Positions 45,866 through 55,847 of a stretch of DNA of 64,000 nucleotides are shown here, piece by piece. The stretch comes from Arthrobacter sp. N199823. GTDB lineage: Bacteria; Actinomycetota; Actinomycetes; Actinomycetales; Micrococcaceae. The notes under the pieces are model-generated. The model saw only the letters and a list, made by a program, of their open reading frames with translations, did not search any database and was not told the origin of the DNA. The stretch spans positions 330,472 through 394,471 of the forward strand of contig NZ_PJIN01000004.1 of the NCBI RefSeq assembly GCF_002929705.1. The letters run 5' to 3'. Position 1 is the first letter of the stretch. Each line of letters begins with the position of its first letter. A program made the position numbers and the translations under genes.

Positions 45866-48370
45866 TTAGGCAGGAACAATATTGACCAGCTTAGGCGCAC
45901 GCACGATCACAGTGCGGATGCCACGGCCATCAAGTGCTTTTTGAACGGCGGCAGAGCCCAGAGCCAGTTCGCGCAACTCGTCTTCAGTAATGTCCGGGGA
46001 AACCTCGAGGCGGTCCTTGACCTTGCCCTGAATCTGGACCACAGCGGTGATGCTCTGCTCGACCAGAAGCGATTCATCCACAGCCGGGAAGCCCGCGTTG
46101 GCAACCGAGGCCGGGTGACCTAAGGTGTCCCACATGTCTTCTGCCGTGTAGGGCGCAAAGAGGCTCAGGATGATGGCTACGGCTTCGGCGGCTTCACGGA
46201 CGGCAGGGTCCTTGGCGCCGGAACCGGAGTCGATGACCTTGCGTGTGGCGTTGACGAGCTCCATGAGCTTGGCGACAACCACGTTGAACTTGTGACCCTC
46301 CAGCAAGGACTTGGCCTCGTGGACGGTGCGGTGCGTCAACGAACGCAGTGTGGCATCACCGGTGGCCGGATCGGTCCCCGGTTCGCTATCCACATCACGG
46401 CCCAAGCGCCATGCGCGAGCCAGGAACTTGGCCGAGCCCGACGGCGAAACATCCGCCCAATCGACGTCGTCCTCGGGAGGACCGGCAAAGATCATGGTGA
46501 GGCGAATGGCGTCTACACCGTACTTATCCAGCTGCTGCCCCAAGTCAACACCGTTGCCCAAGGACTTGCTCATGGCCTTGCCGCCGTTGAGCACCTGACC
46601 CTGGTTCAGCAGTGCGCCGAACGGTTCGGTGGCTTCCAGCAGACCCAGATCGTGGATGACCTTGGTGAAGAAGCGGGCGTAGAGCAGGTGCAAAATAGCG
46701 TGCTCAACGCCACCCACGTACTGGCCTACTGGCATCCAGTCATTGACCTTGGCCGGATCAAACGGGCCATCGGTGAAGTCCGGCGAGGTGAAGCGCAGGA
46801 AGTACCAGGATGAGTCCACGAACGTGTCCATGGTGTCGGTGTCGCGTTTTGCGGGCTTGCCACAGGCGGGGCAGTCAACGTTGACCCATTCGGCCACGGC
46901 AGCCAAAGGTGAGGTACCCTTCGGCGCCAGGGCCTCGCCACGCAGATTATCCGGCAGGCGGACGGGCAGCTGATCGTCGGGAACCGGGACCTCGCCACAC
47001 TCGCCACAGTGAATGATGGGGATGGGCGTGCCCCAGAAGCGCTGGCGGGACAGCAGCCAGTCACGCAGGCGGAAGTTGACGAACTTCTCGCCCGTGCCCA
47101 ACTTCTCCAGAACCTCAATGGCGGCCGGGATTCCCTCAGACTTGGACAGGCCGTTCAACTCGCCGGAGTTGATGAGCGTGCCTTCGCCTGTGGAAGCGAT
47201 GCCGGTCTCGGCGGGATCTTCCATGCCGGTGTCCAGCACTGCGCGGATGGGCAAGTCGAAGGCCTTGGCGAAGTCGAGGTCGCGCTGATCGTGAGCAGGC
47301 ACGGCCATAATGGCGCCGGTGCCGTAATCGGCCAGCACATAATCCGCGGCCCACACGGGCAGCTTCTCTCCGGTCAACGGGTTGATGGCGTAACGGCCCG
47401 TGAAGACACCGGACTTGGGGCGGTCGGTGGCTTGGCGTTCAATGTCGCTCAGCGCCTTGACCTGCTCGCGGTAATCGCTCAGCGCCTCAGCGTGCTCGGC
47501 GGTCACCAGATCCAGTGCCAGGGGTGCGTCGGCGGCGACAACGAAGAACGTTGCTCCGTACAGGGTGTCCGGACGGGTGGTGAAGACTGTCAGTTCCTGC
47601 GCAGGCTTCTCTTCTCCAGCTGCTTCAATCACGAACGTGACGTGGGCGCCTTCGGAGCGGCCGATCCAGTTCTTCTGCATGGCCAGCACGCGGTCCGGCC
47701 AGTGTCCTTTGAGGGCGTCCATGTCATCGAGCAGGCGGTCGGCGTAGTCAGTAATCTTGAAGTACCACTGATTCAGGGACTTCTTGGTGACAATGGTGCC
47801 GCAGCGTTCGCAGGCGCCGTTGACAACCTGTTCATTGGCGAGCACTGTCTGGTCCGTGGGGCACCAGTTAACGGGCGAGTTCTTGCGGTACGCCAGGCCC
47901 TTCTCATGGAAGCGCTTGAACAACCACTGCGTCCACCGGTAGTACTCGGGGTCTGAGGTCTGCAAACGGCGTGACCAGTCCACAGATATGGCGTAGCGCT
48001 TGAACGACTCCGCCTGCGTGTCAATGTTGGCGTACGTCCACTCGCTGGGGTGCGCATTGCGCTTGATGGCAGCATTCTCCGCGGGCAAGCCGAAGGAGTC
48101 CCAGCCGATCGGGTGCAGCACGTCGTAGCCCAGCTGGCGCCAGTAGCGCGAGACAACGTCTCCCATGGCAAACGCCTCGGCGTGGCCCATGTGCAAGTCG
48201 CCCGAGGGGTACGGGAACATGTCCAACACGTAGCGGCGTTCTTTCGAGCCGTCATCGAGGGGGGTGAAGACCTTGAGCTCGTCCCAGATGGCCGGCCATT
48301 TGGCTTCCATCGAGGCGAAACTGTAGACGCCCTCTTCGCTGTTCTCTTCAGTCTGAGACTGCACGCTCAC
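45866..48370 (-). CDS. leuS: Leucyl-tRNA synthetase
   Basis: Class I synthetase charging tRNA-Leu, with an editing domain. The 834-residue protein has the signature [10 protein letters not shown], an inserted CP1 editing domain (about 220-420), and [10 protein letters not shown] as the KMSKS loop; a zinc-type [16 protein letters not shown] segment and another Cys-rich WCPTDQ region are present. I start at the GTG at 48370 because homologues begin near SVQ; an ATG at 48391 would add seven residues. The upstream leader contains an 8-codon reading frame with three Leu codons and a terminator-like hairpin, suggesting control by charged tRNA-Leu. Confidence 0.95.
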   Translation of the reverse strand: MSVQSQTEENSEEGVYSFASMEAKWPAIWDELKVFTPLDDGSKERRYVLDMFPYPSGDLHMGHAEAFAMGDVVSRYWRQLGYDVLHPIGWDSFGLPAENAAIKRNAHPSEWTYANIDTQAESFKRYAISVDWSRRLQTSDPEYYRWTQWLFKRFHEKGLAYRKNSPVNWCPTDQTVLANEQVVNGACERCGTIVTKKSLNQWYFKITDYADRLLDDMDALKGHWPDRVLAMQKNWIGRSEGAHVTFVIEAAGEEKPAQELTVFTTRPDTLYGATFFVVAADAPLALDLVTAEHAEALSDYREQVKALSDIERQATDRPKSGVFTGRYAINPLTGEKLPVWAADYVLADYGTGAIMAVPAHDQRDLDFAKAFDLPIRAVLDTGMEDPAETGIASTGEGTLINSGELNGLSKSEGIPAAIEVLEKLGTGEKFVNFRLRDWLLSRQRFWGTPIPIIHCGECGEVPVPDDQLPVRLPDNLRGEALAPKGTSPLAAVAEWVNVDCPACGKPAKRDTDTMDTFVDSSWYFLRFTSPDFTDGPFDPAKVNDWMPVGQYVGGVEHAILHLLYARFFTKVIHDLGLLEATEPFGALLNQGQVLNGGKAMSKSLGNGVDLGQQLDKYGVDAIRLTMIFAGPPEDDVDWADVSPSGSAKFLARAWRLGRDVDSEPGTDPATGDATLRSLTHRTVHEAKSLLEGHKFNVVVAKLMELVNATRKVIDSGSGAKDPAVREAAEAVAIILSLFAPYTAEDMWDTLGHPASVANAGFPAVDESLLVEQSITAVVQIQGKVKDRLEVSPDITEDELRELALGSAAVQKALDGRGIRTVIVRAPKLVNIVPA

Positions 48371-48430
48371 GTACCCTGCCTTTTCAATCATTGTTGGCTT
48401 CTTGATCCTTCTGACCGTTTACACACAAAA

Positions 48431-48476
48431 GCCCCTCGACATGGCAAGGGGCGCACCGCAATACAAATTGCGGCTA
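48431..48476 (-). promoter_or_regulatory. leuS attenuator: two hairpins in the leader
   Basis: Read on the - strand, immediately after the leader-peptide stop: hairpin 1 CCGCAAT (48467-48473) with ATTGCGG (48456-48462), loop of 4; then hairpin 2 GCCCCT (48447-48452) with AGGGGC (48431-48436), followed by TTTTGTGTGT. Hairpin 2 has the form of an intrinsic terminator placed about 40-60 nt before the leuS start. I could not find a convincing antiterminator pairing. Confidence 0.6.
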
Positions 48477-48500
48477 AATAAGAAGGAGAAATGTATGCAC
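48474..48500 (-). CDS. leuS leader peptide (predicted)
   Basis: GTG at 48500 opens M-H-T-F-L-L-L-I followed by TAG: eight residues, three successive leucine codons (CTC CTT CTT at 48480-48488). TAAAGT at 48507-48512 lies exactly 6 nt upstream, so transcription would start at or next to the GTG and the peptide would be read from a leaderless 5' end. The stop codon abuts hairpin 1. Short length, clustered cognate codons and downstream terminator together fit ribosome-mediated attenuation. Confidence 0.6.
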   Translation of the reverse strand: MHTFLLLI

Positions 48501-48662
48501 CCCTTTACTTTACCGCACTTACAAAACTAAATACCAAGGCTGAAACGTGGTGTTCGACGACGGACTGCTCCCCTATGCGCCGAACCCGCCGTGGGTTTGG
48601 TGCATGTTGTCCACTGGCGCCGAACTCATGGCCAGTTGTGCGCAAAACAGAAGTTAAAAGCA

Positions 48663-48702
48663 CGACGGCGGGACACCACAGTTACATGGCGCCCCGCCGT
48701 CG
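48663..48702 (-). terminator. Terminator after glpK
   Basis: CGACGGCGGG (48663-48672) pairs with CCCGCCGTCG (48693-48702), loop of 20; on the - strand TGCTTTTAAC follows. It separates glpK transcription from the leuS leader. Confidence 0.75.
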
Positions 48703-48732
48703 AACATTTCAGGCAGGCTGACTCAGCGCTGC

Positions 48733-50250
48733 TTAGAGCACGTCCTCGTCAACCCAGTCCATGGACTTGGTGACTGCCTTCTTCCAAAGGCGCATCTGGC
48801 GATCGCGCTCAGCGGGCTCCATCTGCGGTTCCCAACGCTTGTCCTCGGACCAGTTGTTGGACAACTCGCCCAGGTCCTTCCAGAAGCCCACGGCCAGGCC
48901 GGCCGCATAAGCAGCACCCAAAGCCGTGGTTTCTGTCACCTTTGGACGGATGACCGGAACGCCGAGGATATCGGCCTGGAACTGCATGAGGGCCTCGTTG
49001 GCGACCATGCCGCCGTCGACCTTGAGCTCCGTCAGATCAACACCGGAATCGGCGTTGACGGCGTCAAGGACCTCGCGGGTCTGGAAGGCTGTTGCCTCCA
49101 GGGCCGCGCGGGCAATGTGACCCTTGTTGACAAAACGGGTCAGCCCGACGATGGCGCCGCGAGCATCCGAGCGCCAGTACGGGGCAAACAGACCCGAGAA
49201 GGCCGGCACGATGTAGACGCCACCGTTGTTCTCCACGGTGGCGGCCAAGGTCTCAGCTTCGGGAGCCGAGCTGATCATGCCGATGTTGTCGCGCAGCCAC
49301 TGGATCAAGGATCCGGTCACGGCAATGGAGCCTTCCAGGGCGTAATGCGGTGCGGCATCGCCAAGCTTGTAGCCCAGCGTGGTGAGCAGACCGTTCTTGG
49401 AGTGAACGATTTCCTCGCCCGTGTTGAAGATCAGGAAGCAGCCTGTGCCATAAGTGTTCTTGGCTTCGCCCTGGTTGAATGCGGCCTGACCGAACGTTGC
49501 GGCCTGCTGGTCACCCAAGATGCCGGCAACAGGAACTTCACGCAGCAGCTGGCTGCTGTGAACGTGGCCGTAAACCTCGGAGGAGGACTTGATCTCCGGC
49601 ATCATGGACTTCGGCACGCCGAAGACCGCGAGGATTTCTTCATCCCACTGGAGCGTTTCCAGATCCATGAACAAGGTACGGGAGGCGTTGGTGACGTCGG
49701 TGATGTGAACGCCGCCGTCGGTGCCACCTGTGAGGTTCCAGGTGACCCAGCTGTCCGTGTTGCCAAACAGCAGGTCTCCGGCTTCAGCCTTGGCGCGGGC
49801 ACCCTCAACGTTGTCCAGGATCCACTTGATCTTGGTTCCCGAGAAGTACGTGGCCAGCGGCAGACCGACCTTGGCCTTGAAGCGTTCTACGCCACCGTCA
49901 GCGGCGAGTTCGTCCACAATGTCCTGCGTGCGGGTATCCTGCCACACGATGGCGTTGTAGACGGGAACACCGGTGTTCTTGTCCCAGACCACGGCTGTTT
50001 CACGCTGGTTGGTGATGCCAACGCCCACAATGTCGTGGCGTGTCAGGTTGGCCTGGGCCAGCGCGGTGCCGATGACCTCGCGGGTGTTGTTCCAGATTTC
50101 GGCTGCGTTGTGTTCCACCCAGCCGGCCTTCGGGAAAATCTGCTCATGTTCCAGCTGTCCCGTGGAGACAATGTTGCCGTCGTGGTCAAACACTATGGCG
50201 CGGCTACTGGTGGTTCCCTGGTCAATGGCAATTACATACTGAGACATCAT
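48733..50250 (-). CDS. glpK: Glycerol kinase
   Basis: Phosphorylates glycerol to glycerol 3-phosphate, trapping it in the cell. The 505-residue FGGY-family protein has the phosphate-binding DQGTTSSR at about residues 11-18, the [20 protein letters not shown] segment (here [17 protein letters not shown]) and [11 protein letters not shown]. The ATG at 50250 is followed by a second ATG and both are served by AAGGAA. Third gene of glpD-glpF-glpK. Confidence 0.97.
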   Translation of the reverse strand: MMSQYVIAIDQGTTSSRAIVFDHDGNIVSTGQLEHEQIFPKAGWVEHNAAEIWNNTREVIGTALAQANLTRHDIVGVGITNQRETAVVWDKNTGVPVYNAIVWQDTRTQDIVDELAADGGVERFKAKVGLPLATYFSGTKIKWILDNVEGARAKAEAGDLLFGNTDSWVTWNLTGGTDGGVHITDVTNASRTLFMDLETLQWDEEILAVFGVPKSMMPEIKSSSEVYGHVHSSQLLREVPVAGILGDQQAATFGQAAFNQGEAKNTYGTGCFLIFNTGEEIVHSKNGLLTTLGYKLGDAAPHYALEGSIAVTGSLIQWLRDNIGMISSAPEAETLAATVENNGGVYIVPAFSGLFAPYWRSDARGAIVGLTRFVNKGHIARAALEATAFQTREVLDAVNADSGVDLTELKVDGGMVANEALMQFQADILGVPVIRPKVTETTALGAAYAAGLAVGFWKDLGELSNNWSEDKRWEPQMEPAERDRQMRLWKKAVTKSMDWVDEDVL

Positions 50251-50299
50251 TGTTTCCTTTTCTTTGGCACTTTCTTTGGCACTTCAGAAGCGAGCAGAG

Positions 50300-51049
50300 T
50301 TAGGCGACGGCAGCAATCAGATCAGGCATCCATTGGCTCATCAGACCAGCCAGGGCACCACCAAGAAGGGGACCCACAACCGGAACCCAGGCGTAGCTCC
50401 AGTCGCTGGAACCCTTGCCCTTGATGGGCAACAAAGCATGCGCAATACGCGGGCCAAGGTCACGGGCCGGGTTGATGGCGTAACCGGTGGGCCCACCAAG
50501 TGAGGCACCAATACCTACTACGAGCAGTGCTACTGGCAGCGGGCCAAGTTCGGCCGGACCATTGGCAAAGTGCAAGATCACGAAGACCAGAACAAAGGTG
50601 CCGATGATTTCAGTGACAACATTCCAGCCATAGCTGCGAATGGCCGGGCCAGTGGAGAATACGCCCAGTTTGGTAGCCGCATCGGGTTCGCCATCGAAGT
50701 GCTGCTTGTAAGCCAACCAGCACACTACGGCACCGATAATGGCGCCAACCATTTCCGCACCAAAGTAGGTCATGGTTGACGCGAAGGTGACAGCAACATT
50801 AGGCGCATATTCATCAGCGCCACTGGAAAGAAGACCAACGGTCACTGCGGGGTTCAGGTGTGCACCCGATTTAGCGGCTACGAAGACACCGGCAAAGACT
50901 GCCAAGCCCCAGCCCCAGTTGACCAGCAGGAACCCGCCGGAATTTCCTTTAGTTCCCTTGAGTGCGACGTTGGCAACAACACCACAACCCAACAGGGTGA
51001 GCAGCATTGTTCCCATCACCTCGGACAGGAACACTATTCCAAGAGACAT
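50300..51049 (-). CDS. glpF: Glycerol facilitator, aquaglyceroporin
   Basis: MIP-family channel letting glycerol cross the membrane by diffusion. The 249-residue protein has six membrane helices and both half-helix motifs, HLNPAVT and AINPARD; the aspartate after the second NPA motif is typical of glycerol-conducting members. I start at ATG 51049, preceded by TTGGAG, rather than at the TTG four codons earlier that lies in that ribosome-binding site. It is 49 nt upstream of glpK. Confidence 0.94.
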   Translation of the reverse strand: MSLGIVFLSEVMGTMLLTLLGCGVVANVALKGTKGNSGGFLLVNWGWGLAVFAGVFVAAKSGAHLNPAVTVGLLSSGADEYAPNVAVTFASTMTYFGAEMVGAIIGAVVCWLAYKQHFDGEPDAATKLGVFSTGPAIRSYGWNVVTEIIGTFVLVFVILHFANGPAELGPLPVALLVVGIGASLGGPTGYAINPARDLGPRIAHALLPIKGKGSSDWSYAWVPVVGPLLGGALAGLMSQWMPDLIAAVA

Positions 51050-51081
51050 CTTTGACTCCAATTGGTTAGTTTTTACGAGAA

Positions 51082-51106
51082 AGGGCCAGCCATTTTGACT
51101 GGCCCT
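51082..51106 (-). terminator. Hairpin between glpD and glpF
   Basis: AGGGCCAG (51082-51089) pairs with CTGGCCCT (51099-51106), loop of 9; on the - strand TTTCTCGTAAAAAC follows. The short U tract suggests partial termination, which would lower glpF-glpK relative to glpD. Confidence 0.6.
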
Positions 51107-51133
51107 CTTGAGCCCCCTTCGCCCCCCTAGGGC

Positions 51134-52927
51134 TTAGGCAATCAAGCTTTGTACCTGGACGCCATGGAAGCGTGCCAGAATATCTACGCTGTGGCGGATC
51201 TCTTGCTCCACCTTCGCCTCATTCCATCCCAGCAACCCTGCCAGCACGGCAGCGGTCTCAGCCAGCAGCTCACTGGTGACCAGGCCTCGGAAGGCAAGGG
51301 AGGTGCGGCGGATCATGACGTCGATGAGATGACCGATTTGTTCGTTCTCCACCATGAAGGCAACCTCGCGGTCGCTGAGTTCATTGGTTGAATCGAACAC
51401 CGTATCTTTCCCTTCGGAAAGGTAGGCCATGACAGTCTCGGCGCGCGTTCCGTAGCGAGTCAGCAGGACCCCAGCCCGGGCGGCGTCGACCGTACCGCTG
51501 GTGTGTGAGGAAATCCAGGCTTCGATGCCGGCATTGGTAGCGGGGAAGTTCACACCGCCACCAATGGGCAACTTGGCCGTGGACGTCTTGCGGGGTGTGC
51601 CCAAGATGGCCAGCACATCGTTCGTCATGTGCTCGGACAAGGCGCGGAATGTGGTCCACTTGCCGCCAACAAGGCTCAGCACAGGAACGGAGGCACCGGC
51701 AATGGTGCGGTCGGCGCGCTCAATCCGGTAGTCGCGGGAGACGAATCCCGGAGCCGTTGCGTCGTGGCGCGGCAACGGGCGGACACCAGCGAAGCTGTAA
51801 ACAATCTCGTCACGGGTGACCAAGATGTTGGGGAAGACGTGGCCAACGAGGTCGAAGAAGTAGTCAATTTCATCCTCGGTGCAGACGGCATCCTGTGTCA
51901 TGTCAGCGTTGACGTCGGTGGTGCCGACCAGCACCCTGTCACCCATGGGGTAAATCAGGACGATTCGCCCGTCGGTGTGCTCGAAGAAGATTTCGCGGCC
52001 GTTGCACGCTGCCAGCAGACCGGGGTGATCCAAGACGATATGTGAGCCCTTAGTGCCGCCCATGAACTGGGTGGCTGCCCCCATGACGCTATTGGTCATA
52101 TCCACCCAGGCGCCTGTCGTGTTGACAATGACGTCGGCCTTGAACGTGAACGTCTCACCCGTGAGCTGGTCGGTGAGTTCAACGCCGTCGTCCGTGACAG
52201 CAGTGGCGGCCAGATAGTTGGTGGCACGAGCCTTGGCATCGGCGGCGGTGACGGACTGTGCGGCACCAGCCAAGCCGGCCTTCTCGCCGTCCTGGAGGAC
52301 ATCCAGGGTTAGACGCTCCGGGTTGTGCACGGAAGCATCGTAATAGGTGGCAGCGTATTTGAGGTTCGAGGGCAGCTGGGGCAACTCGGCAAGTGCCTTC
52401 TTGCGGCCCTTGAAATCGTGGCGCGGAACAGTACCGCCGTCGCGGGAGAAGGCATCGTAAAGCGTCAGGCCGATCTTGATCAAGAAGGCGCCACGCTCCT
52501 GCGGCTTGCCCTGCTTGTGTGTGAGGAACCGCATGGGGGCGCTGAGGATGCCGGAGAAAGTGCTGAAGATGGGGATGGTGGTCTGCAGCGGCTTGACGTA
52601 ATGGGGGGCGATCTTCAGCAGCCCGTTGCGCTCAACGACCGATTCCTTGACGAGGCGGAACTCGCCATTTTCAAGGTAGCGGATGCCACCGTGGATCATG
52701 TGGGAGGACGCCCCGGAGGCGCCTTGGCAGTAGTCGCCGCGCTCTACGAGCGCCACGTCCACGCCTTGAAGAGCCAAGTCACGGAACGTTCCAACACCGT
52801 TGATGCCACCACCAATGATCAAAACACTGGCGCGCGGGCGCTCCTTCAGGGCCTCAACTTTAGCTCGCACAACCGTTGGGTTTTGGTCCGCTGAATTGTT
52901 CTTGCCTGCGTTGCCTAGGAGTCCCAC
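51134..52927 (-). CDS. glpD: Glycerol-3-phosphate dehydrogenase (FAD, quinone-linked)
   Basis: Oxidises glycerol 3-phosphate to dihydroxyacetone phosphate and passes electrons to menaquinone at the membrane. The 597-residue protein has FAD motif IIGGGINGVG (about 37-46), GASGASSHMIHGGIRYLENGEF-type active-site region (about 69-90) and a C-terminal GlpA/GlpD regulatory domain. The GTG at 52927 has AGAGG upstream. First gene of the glycerol cluster, divergent from a SorC-type regulator. Confidence 0.95.
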   Translation of the reverse strand: MGLLGNAGKNNSADQNPTVVRAKVEALKERPRASVLIIGGGINGVGTFRDLALQGVDVALVERGDYCQGASGASSHMIHGGIRYLENGEFRLVKESVVERNGLLKIAPHYVKPLQTTIPIFSTFSGILSAPMRFLTHKQGKPQERGAFLIKIGLTLYDAFSRDGGTVPRHDFKGRKKALAELPQLPSNLKYAATYYDASVHNPERLTLDVLQDGEKAGLAGAAQSVTAADAKARATNYLAATAVTDDGVELTDQLTGETFTFKADVIVNTTGAWVDMTNSVMGAATQFMGGTKGSHIVLDHPGLLAACNGREIFFEHTDGRIVLIYPMGDRVLVGTTDVNADMTQDAVCTEDEIDYFFDLVGHVFPNILVTRDEIVYSFAGVRPLPRHDATAPGFVSRDYRIERADRTIAGASVPVLSLVGGKWTTFRALSEHMTNDVLAILGTPRKTSTAKLPIGGGVNFPATNAGIEAWISSHTSGTVDAARAGVLLTRYGTRAETVMAYLSEGKDTVFDSTNELSDREVAFMVENEQIGHLIDVMIRRTSLAFRGLVTSELLAETAAVLAGLLGWNEAKVEQEIRHSVDILARFHGVQVQSLIA

Positions 52928-53015
52928 GACGACCTCTTTCGAGTCCAGATTAATTGCGCTCTACGCGCTTCTTCCCTTTATTGTTGGAGCAAGTGGAAAT
53001 TTTAGTCAACATGTT

Positions 53016-53029
53016 TGCACGAACGTGCA
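53016..53029. promoter_or_regulatory. Operator-like palindrome between glpD and the SorC gene
   Basis: TGCACG-AA-CGTGCA, a perfect 6-2-6 inverted repeat 17 bp before the regulator's GTG. A -35-like TTGACT for glpD lies beside it on the - strand (53004-53009). Binding by the adjacent SorC-type protein is an inference. Confidence 0.55.
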
Positions 53030-53046
53030 GAAAGGGTCAATGAACC

Positions 53047-54057
53047 GTGAGTTCCAAGCGAACAAAACAGCAAGATGCCCTCCGAGCTGCACAAATGTAC
53101 TACTTGCAGGATCAGACCATGGATGCCATCGCTAGGGAGCTCCGGACCTCCCGCTCCACGGTGTCCAGACTGCTCTCAACGGCCCGTGACAGCGGCTTGG
53201 TCCAGATCCAAATCAAGACACCATCGGATCGCGCACCGGAATTAGAACGCGCCATCCGCAAGCGCTACCAAGTAGAGGTCCATGTTGTTCCGGTCTCCGA
53301 CATGCTCAGTGAAGTTGAAGTCCTCGACAGGGTCAGCATGCAGGCCGCGCGCACCATTGGCCCACTGGTGGACTCCAATGCCGTGATCGGCGTGGCCTGG
53401 GGCTCCACTGTCAGCACCGTCAGCCGCCACCTGACCCGCAAGACCACCCACGGCAGCACCATTGTCCAACTCAACGGGGCGGGCAACACCCAAACCTCCG
53501 GCATCACCTACGCCTCAGAGATCATTCGCCGCTTCGGAACGGCGTACGGCGCCAAGGTGGAACAGTTCCCCGTACCCGCGTTCTTCGACCACGCCGAGAC
53601 CAAGAACCTTATGTGGCAGGAACGCAGTGTCCGGCGCATCCTTGACCTGCAGGAACGGATGACCATCGCCATTTTCGGCGTCGGCTCCATGGATGCCGAA
53701 ATCCCCAGCCACGTCTACAGCGGCGGCTACCTCGATTCCACCGACCTCGATGCCCTAGAAGCCAGTGGAGTGGCGGGAGATGTGGCCACTGTCTTCTTCC
53801 GCTCGGACGGAAGTGACGACGGTATTGTGCTCAACTCTCGCTCCAGCGGTCCGGATCTGAAAAGCCTGCGCAAGATCCGGCGTCGTATCTGTGTCGTCTC
53901 TGGCCCCAAGAAAATTACCGGACTGCGCGGCGCACTCGCCGCGGGCTTGGTCACGGACCTGATTCTGGATGAAACCACGGCGCGGGAACTGGTGGAATTG
54001 TCCAGCCCCTCCAGCGACCCGATTTTTGGCTTCCTCAATGGCTTGGACGGGCTCTGA
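53047..54057 (+). CDS. SorC/DeoR-type sugar-binding transcriptional regulator
   Basis: 336 residues: an N-terminal helix-turn-helix (about 8-52, QTMDAIARELRTSRSTVSRL) and a C-terminal sugar-binding domain of the SorC family (about 58-330), whose members respond to phosphorylated sugars. The divergent position next to glpD-glpF-glpK suggests it controls glycerol use, with glycerol 3-phosphate or a related phosphate as effector. Streptomyces uses an IclR-type GylR for this job, so the regulator type differs. The start is the GTG at 53047; AAAGGG lies about 11 nt upstream. Confidence 0.9.
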   Translation: MSSKRTKQQDALRAAQMYYLQDQTMDAIARELRTSRSTVSRLLSTARDSGLVQIQIKTPSDRAPELERAIRKRYQVEVHVVPVSDMLSEVEVLDRVSMQAARTIGPLVDSNAVIGVAWGSTVSTVSRHLTRKTTHGSTIVQLNGAGNTQTSGITYASEIIRRFGTAYGAKVEQFPVPAFFDHAETKNLMWQERSVRRILDLQERMTIAIFGVGSMDAEIPSHVYSGGYLDSTDLDALEASGVAGDVATVFFRSDGSDDGIVLNSRSSGPDLKSLRKIRRRICVVSGPKKITGLRGALAAGLVTDLILDETTARELVELSSPSSDPIFGFLNGLDGL

Positions 54058-54082
54058 CCACAGACTGGGTAAAGTTGTGGAT

Positions 54083-54916
54083 ATGCAACGCTCCCCCAAA
54101 TACACGCTCAACAACGGTGTCGACATTGATGTGCTCGGCTACGGAGTCTACAAAGTTCCCTCCGCGGACTGCGCAGACCTGGTCTCCACCGCTCTGGACA
54201 CCGGCTACCGGACCGTGGACACCGCCGCCCTGTATGGCAATGAGGAAGGGGTGGGCACCGCGATCCGCAACGCCGTCGCCGCTGGCACGCCGCGCACCGA
54301 CTTGTTCGTCACCTCAAAGGTCTGGAACACCGAGCACGGCTACGATTCCACGTTGGCCGCCTTTGATGCCAGCATGGAGCGCTTGGGGCTGGACTTTGTG
54401 GACATGTTCCTCATTCACTGGCCGTGCCCCGAGAAGAACTTGTTCATCCCCACCTACAAGGCGCTGGAAACCCTCTATCACGAGGGCCGGGTGCGTGCCA
54501 TCGGTGTCAGCAACTTCGAGCCGGAGCATCTGGATCAGCTTCTGGATGCCACCGACGTGGTGCCTGCCGTGAACCAAATTGAGCTCCATCCGTGGCTGGC
54601 CCAGCACCAGTTGCGTGCACTTCACGCCGAGCTCGGCATCGCCACTCAGGCGTGGAGTCCGTTGGCCCGTGGCGCACTATTGACCGATCCCGTGCTCCTC
54701 GCGCTGGCGGCGGAGACCGGAAAATCCGTGGCTCAGCTGGTGCTGCGCTGGCATGTCCAGTCCGGTCATTTGGTGATCCCCAAGGCCAGCTCGGCCGCCC
54801 GAATCGCTGAAAACCTGAACGTTTTCGACTTTTCTCTTTCCGATGCGCAGTTCACTGCCATCGATGGCTTGGACCAGGACCGCCGTTCTGGCTCAAATCC
54901 GAATGTTGTGAACTGA
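54083..54916 (+). CDS. Aldo/keto reductase, 2,5-diketogluconate reductase type
   Basis: NADPH-dependent reductase, 277 residues. Tetrad D46, Y51, K79 and H112 is intact; IGVSNFEPEHLDQLL and AVNQIELHPWLAQ are typical of the DkgA/YvgN branch. Substrate unknown. I choose ATG 54083 although the frame is open further up into the regulator gene; TAAAGT (54070-54075) 7 nt before it suggests a leaderless transcript of its own. The hydrolase gene starts 1 nt after the stop. Confidence 0.9.
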   Translation: MQRSPKYTLNNGVDIDVLGYGVYKVPSADCADLVSTALDTGYRTVDTAALYGNEEGVGTAIRNAVAAGTPRTDLFVTSKVWNTEHGYDSTLAAFDASMERLGLDFVDMFLIHWPCPEKNLFIPTYKALETLYHEGRVRAIGVSNFEPEHLDQLLDATDVVPAVNQIELHPWLAQHQLRALHAELGIATQAWSPLARGALLTDPVLLALAAETGKSVAQLVLRWHVQSGHLVIPKASSAARIAENLNVFDFSLSDAQFTAIDGLDQDRRSGSNPNVVN

Positions 54917-54917
54917 C

Positions 54918-55847
54918 ATGTCTGCCAAGAACAGTACGACGGCGCCTGCCTCACCCATCGCTGTTGATGTGGCGGACCGGGTCAGTGCCCATGTCCTGAA
55001 TGTGGCGGACACCCTTGTTCATTACTGGGAGTACGCCGCCGTCGAGCCGTCAGCTGCCAGCCGCACCATTGTCATGGTGCATGGTTTTCGTGGCGACCAC
55101 CATGGGCTTGAGCGCGTGGTGGAGTTGTTGCCGGAGCACCGGATCATCATGGCGGATCTTCCTGGATTTGGCGTCTCCCCCGCTTTTGCTTCCGGCAAGC
55201 ATGATATCCCCGGATATGGGGCATTCCTTGCCTCATTCCTGGACACACTGGAACTAGGCCCGGACACCGTCTTATTGGGCCATTCCTTTGGGTCTATTGT
55301 GGTCAGTCACTTTGTGGCCTCTCATCCTGGCCGAGTCTTTCCGCTCATCTTGGTGAACCCGATCGCCTCCCCCGCTTTGGAGGGGCCCAAGGGCATCATG
55401 ACTAAGCTGGCTGTCTTCTATTACTGGGCAGCCGCCAAGCTGCCAGCAGCGCTGGGCAATGCCCTCTTGCGCAGCAAGCTCATTGTGCACGTCATGAGTG
55501 TGACCATGGCCAAGACGAGGGACAAGGAGTTGCTGGTGTTCATCCACGGGCAACACCACGCGTATTTCAGCGGCTTCGCCAACAGGGACATGCTACTGGA
55601 GTCATTTCAAGCCTCCGTCAGTGGAACCGTGCGTGAAGTGGCTACAGCTCTCACTCTCCCCACTTTGCTGATTGCCGGAGCACAGGATGAAATTGCCACA
55701 CTTCCCAACCAGCACAAACTGCTGGAGATCCTCCCCCATGGCGAACTTCTCGTCATTGACGGGGTGGGTCACCTCATTCACTACGAAACACCCCAGCCGG
55801 CAGCAACCGCCATCACTGCATTTCTTGAAAGGCACCCCGCCCCTTGA
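54918..55847 (+). CDS. Alpha/beta hydrolase
   Basis: 309-residue serine hydrolase. VMVHGFRGDHHG gives the oxyanion segment, GHSFGS the nucleophile S123, AGAQDEIA (about 256) the acid and GVGHLIHYE (about 283-291) the histidine. No signal peptide. It overlaps the next gene, a glycosyltransferase, by 4 nt, so it is probably expressed with it. Substrate unknown. Confidence 0.87.
   Translation: MSAKNSTTAPASPIAVDVADRVSAHVLNVADTLVHYWEYAAVEPSAASRTIVMVHGFRGDHHGLERVVELLPEHRIIMADLPGFGVSPAFASGKHDIPGYGAFLASFLDTLELGPDTVLLGHSFGSIVVSHFVASHPGRVFPLILVNPIASPALEGPKGIMTKLAVFYYWAAAKLPAALGNALLRSKLIVHVMSVTMAKTRDKELLVFIHGQHHAYFSGFANRDMLLESFQASVSGTVREVATALTLPTLLIAGAQDEIATLPNQHKLLEILPHGELLVIDGVGHLIHYETPQPAATAITAFLERHPAP

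Noticed and set aside
48391-48512. T-box riboswitch upstream of leuS
   Set aside because: The leader is too short, and no T-box sequence (TGGNACCGCG) or specifier stem is visible; the short Leu-rich reading frame explains the structure better.
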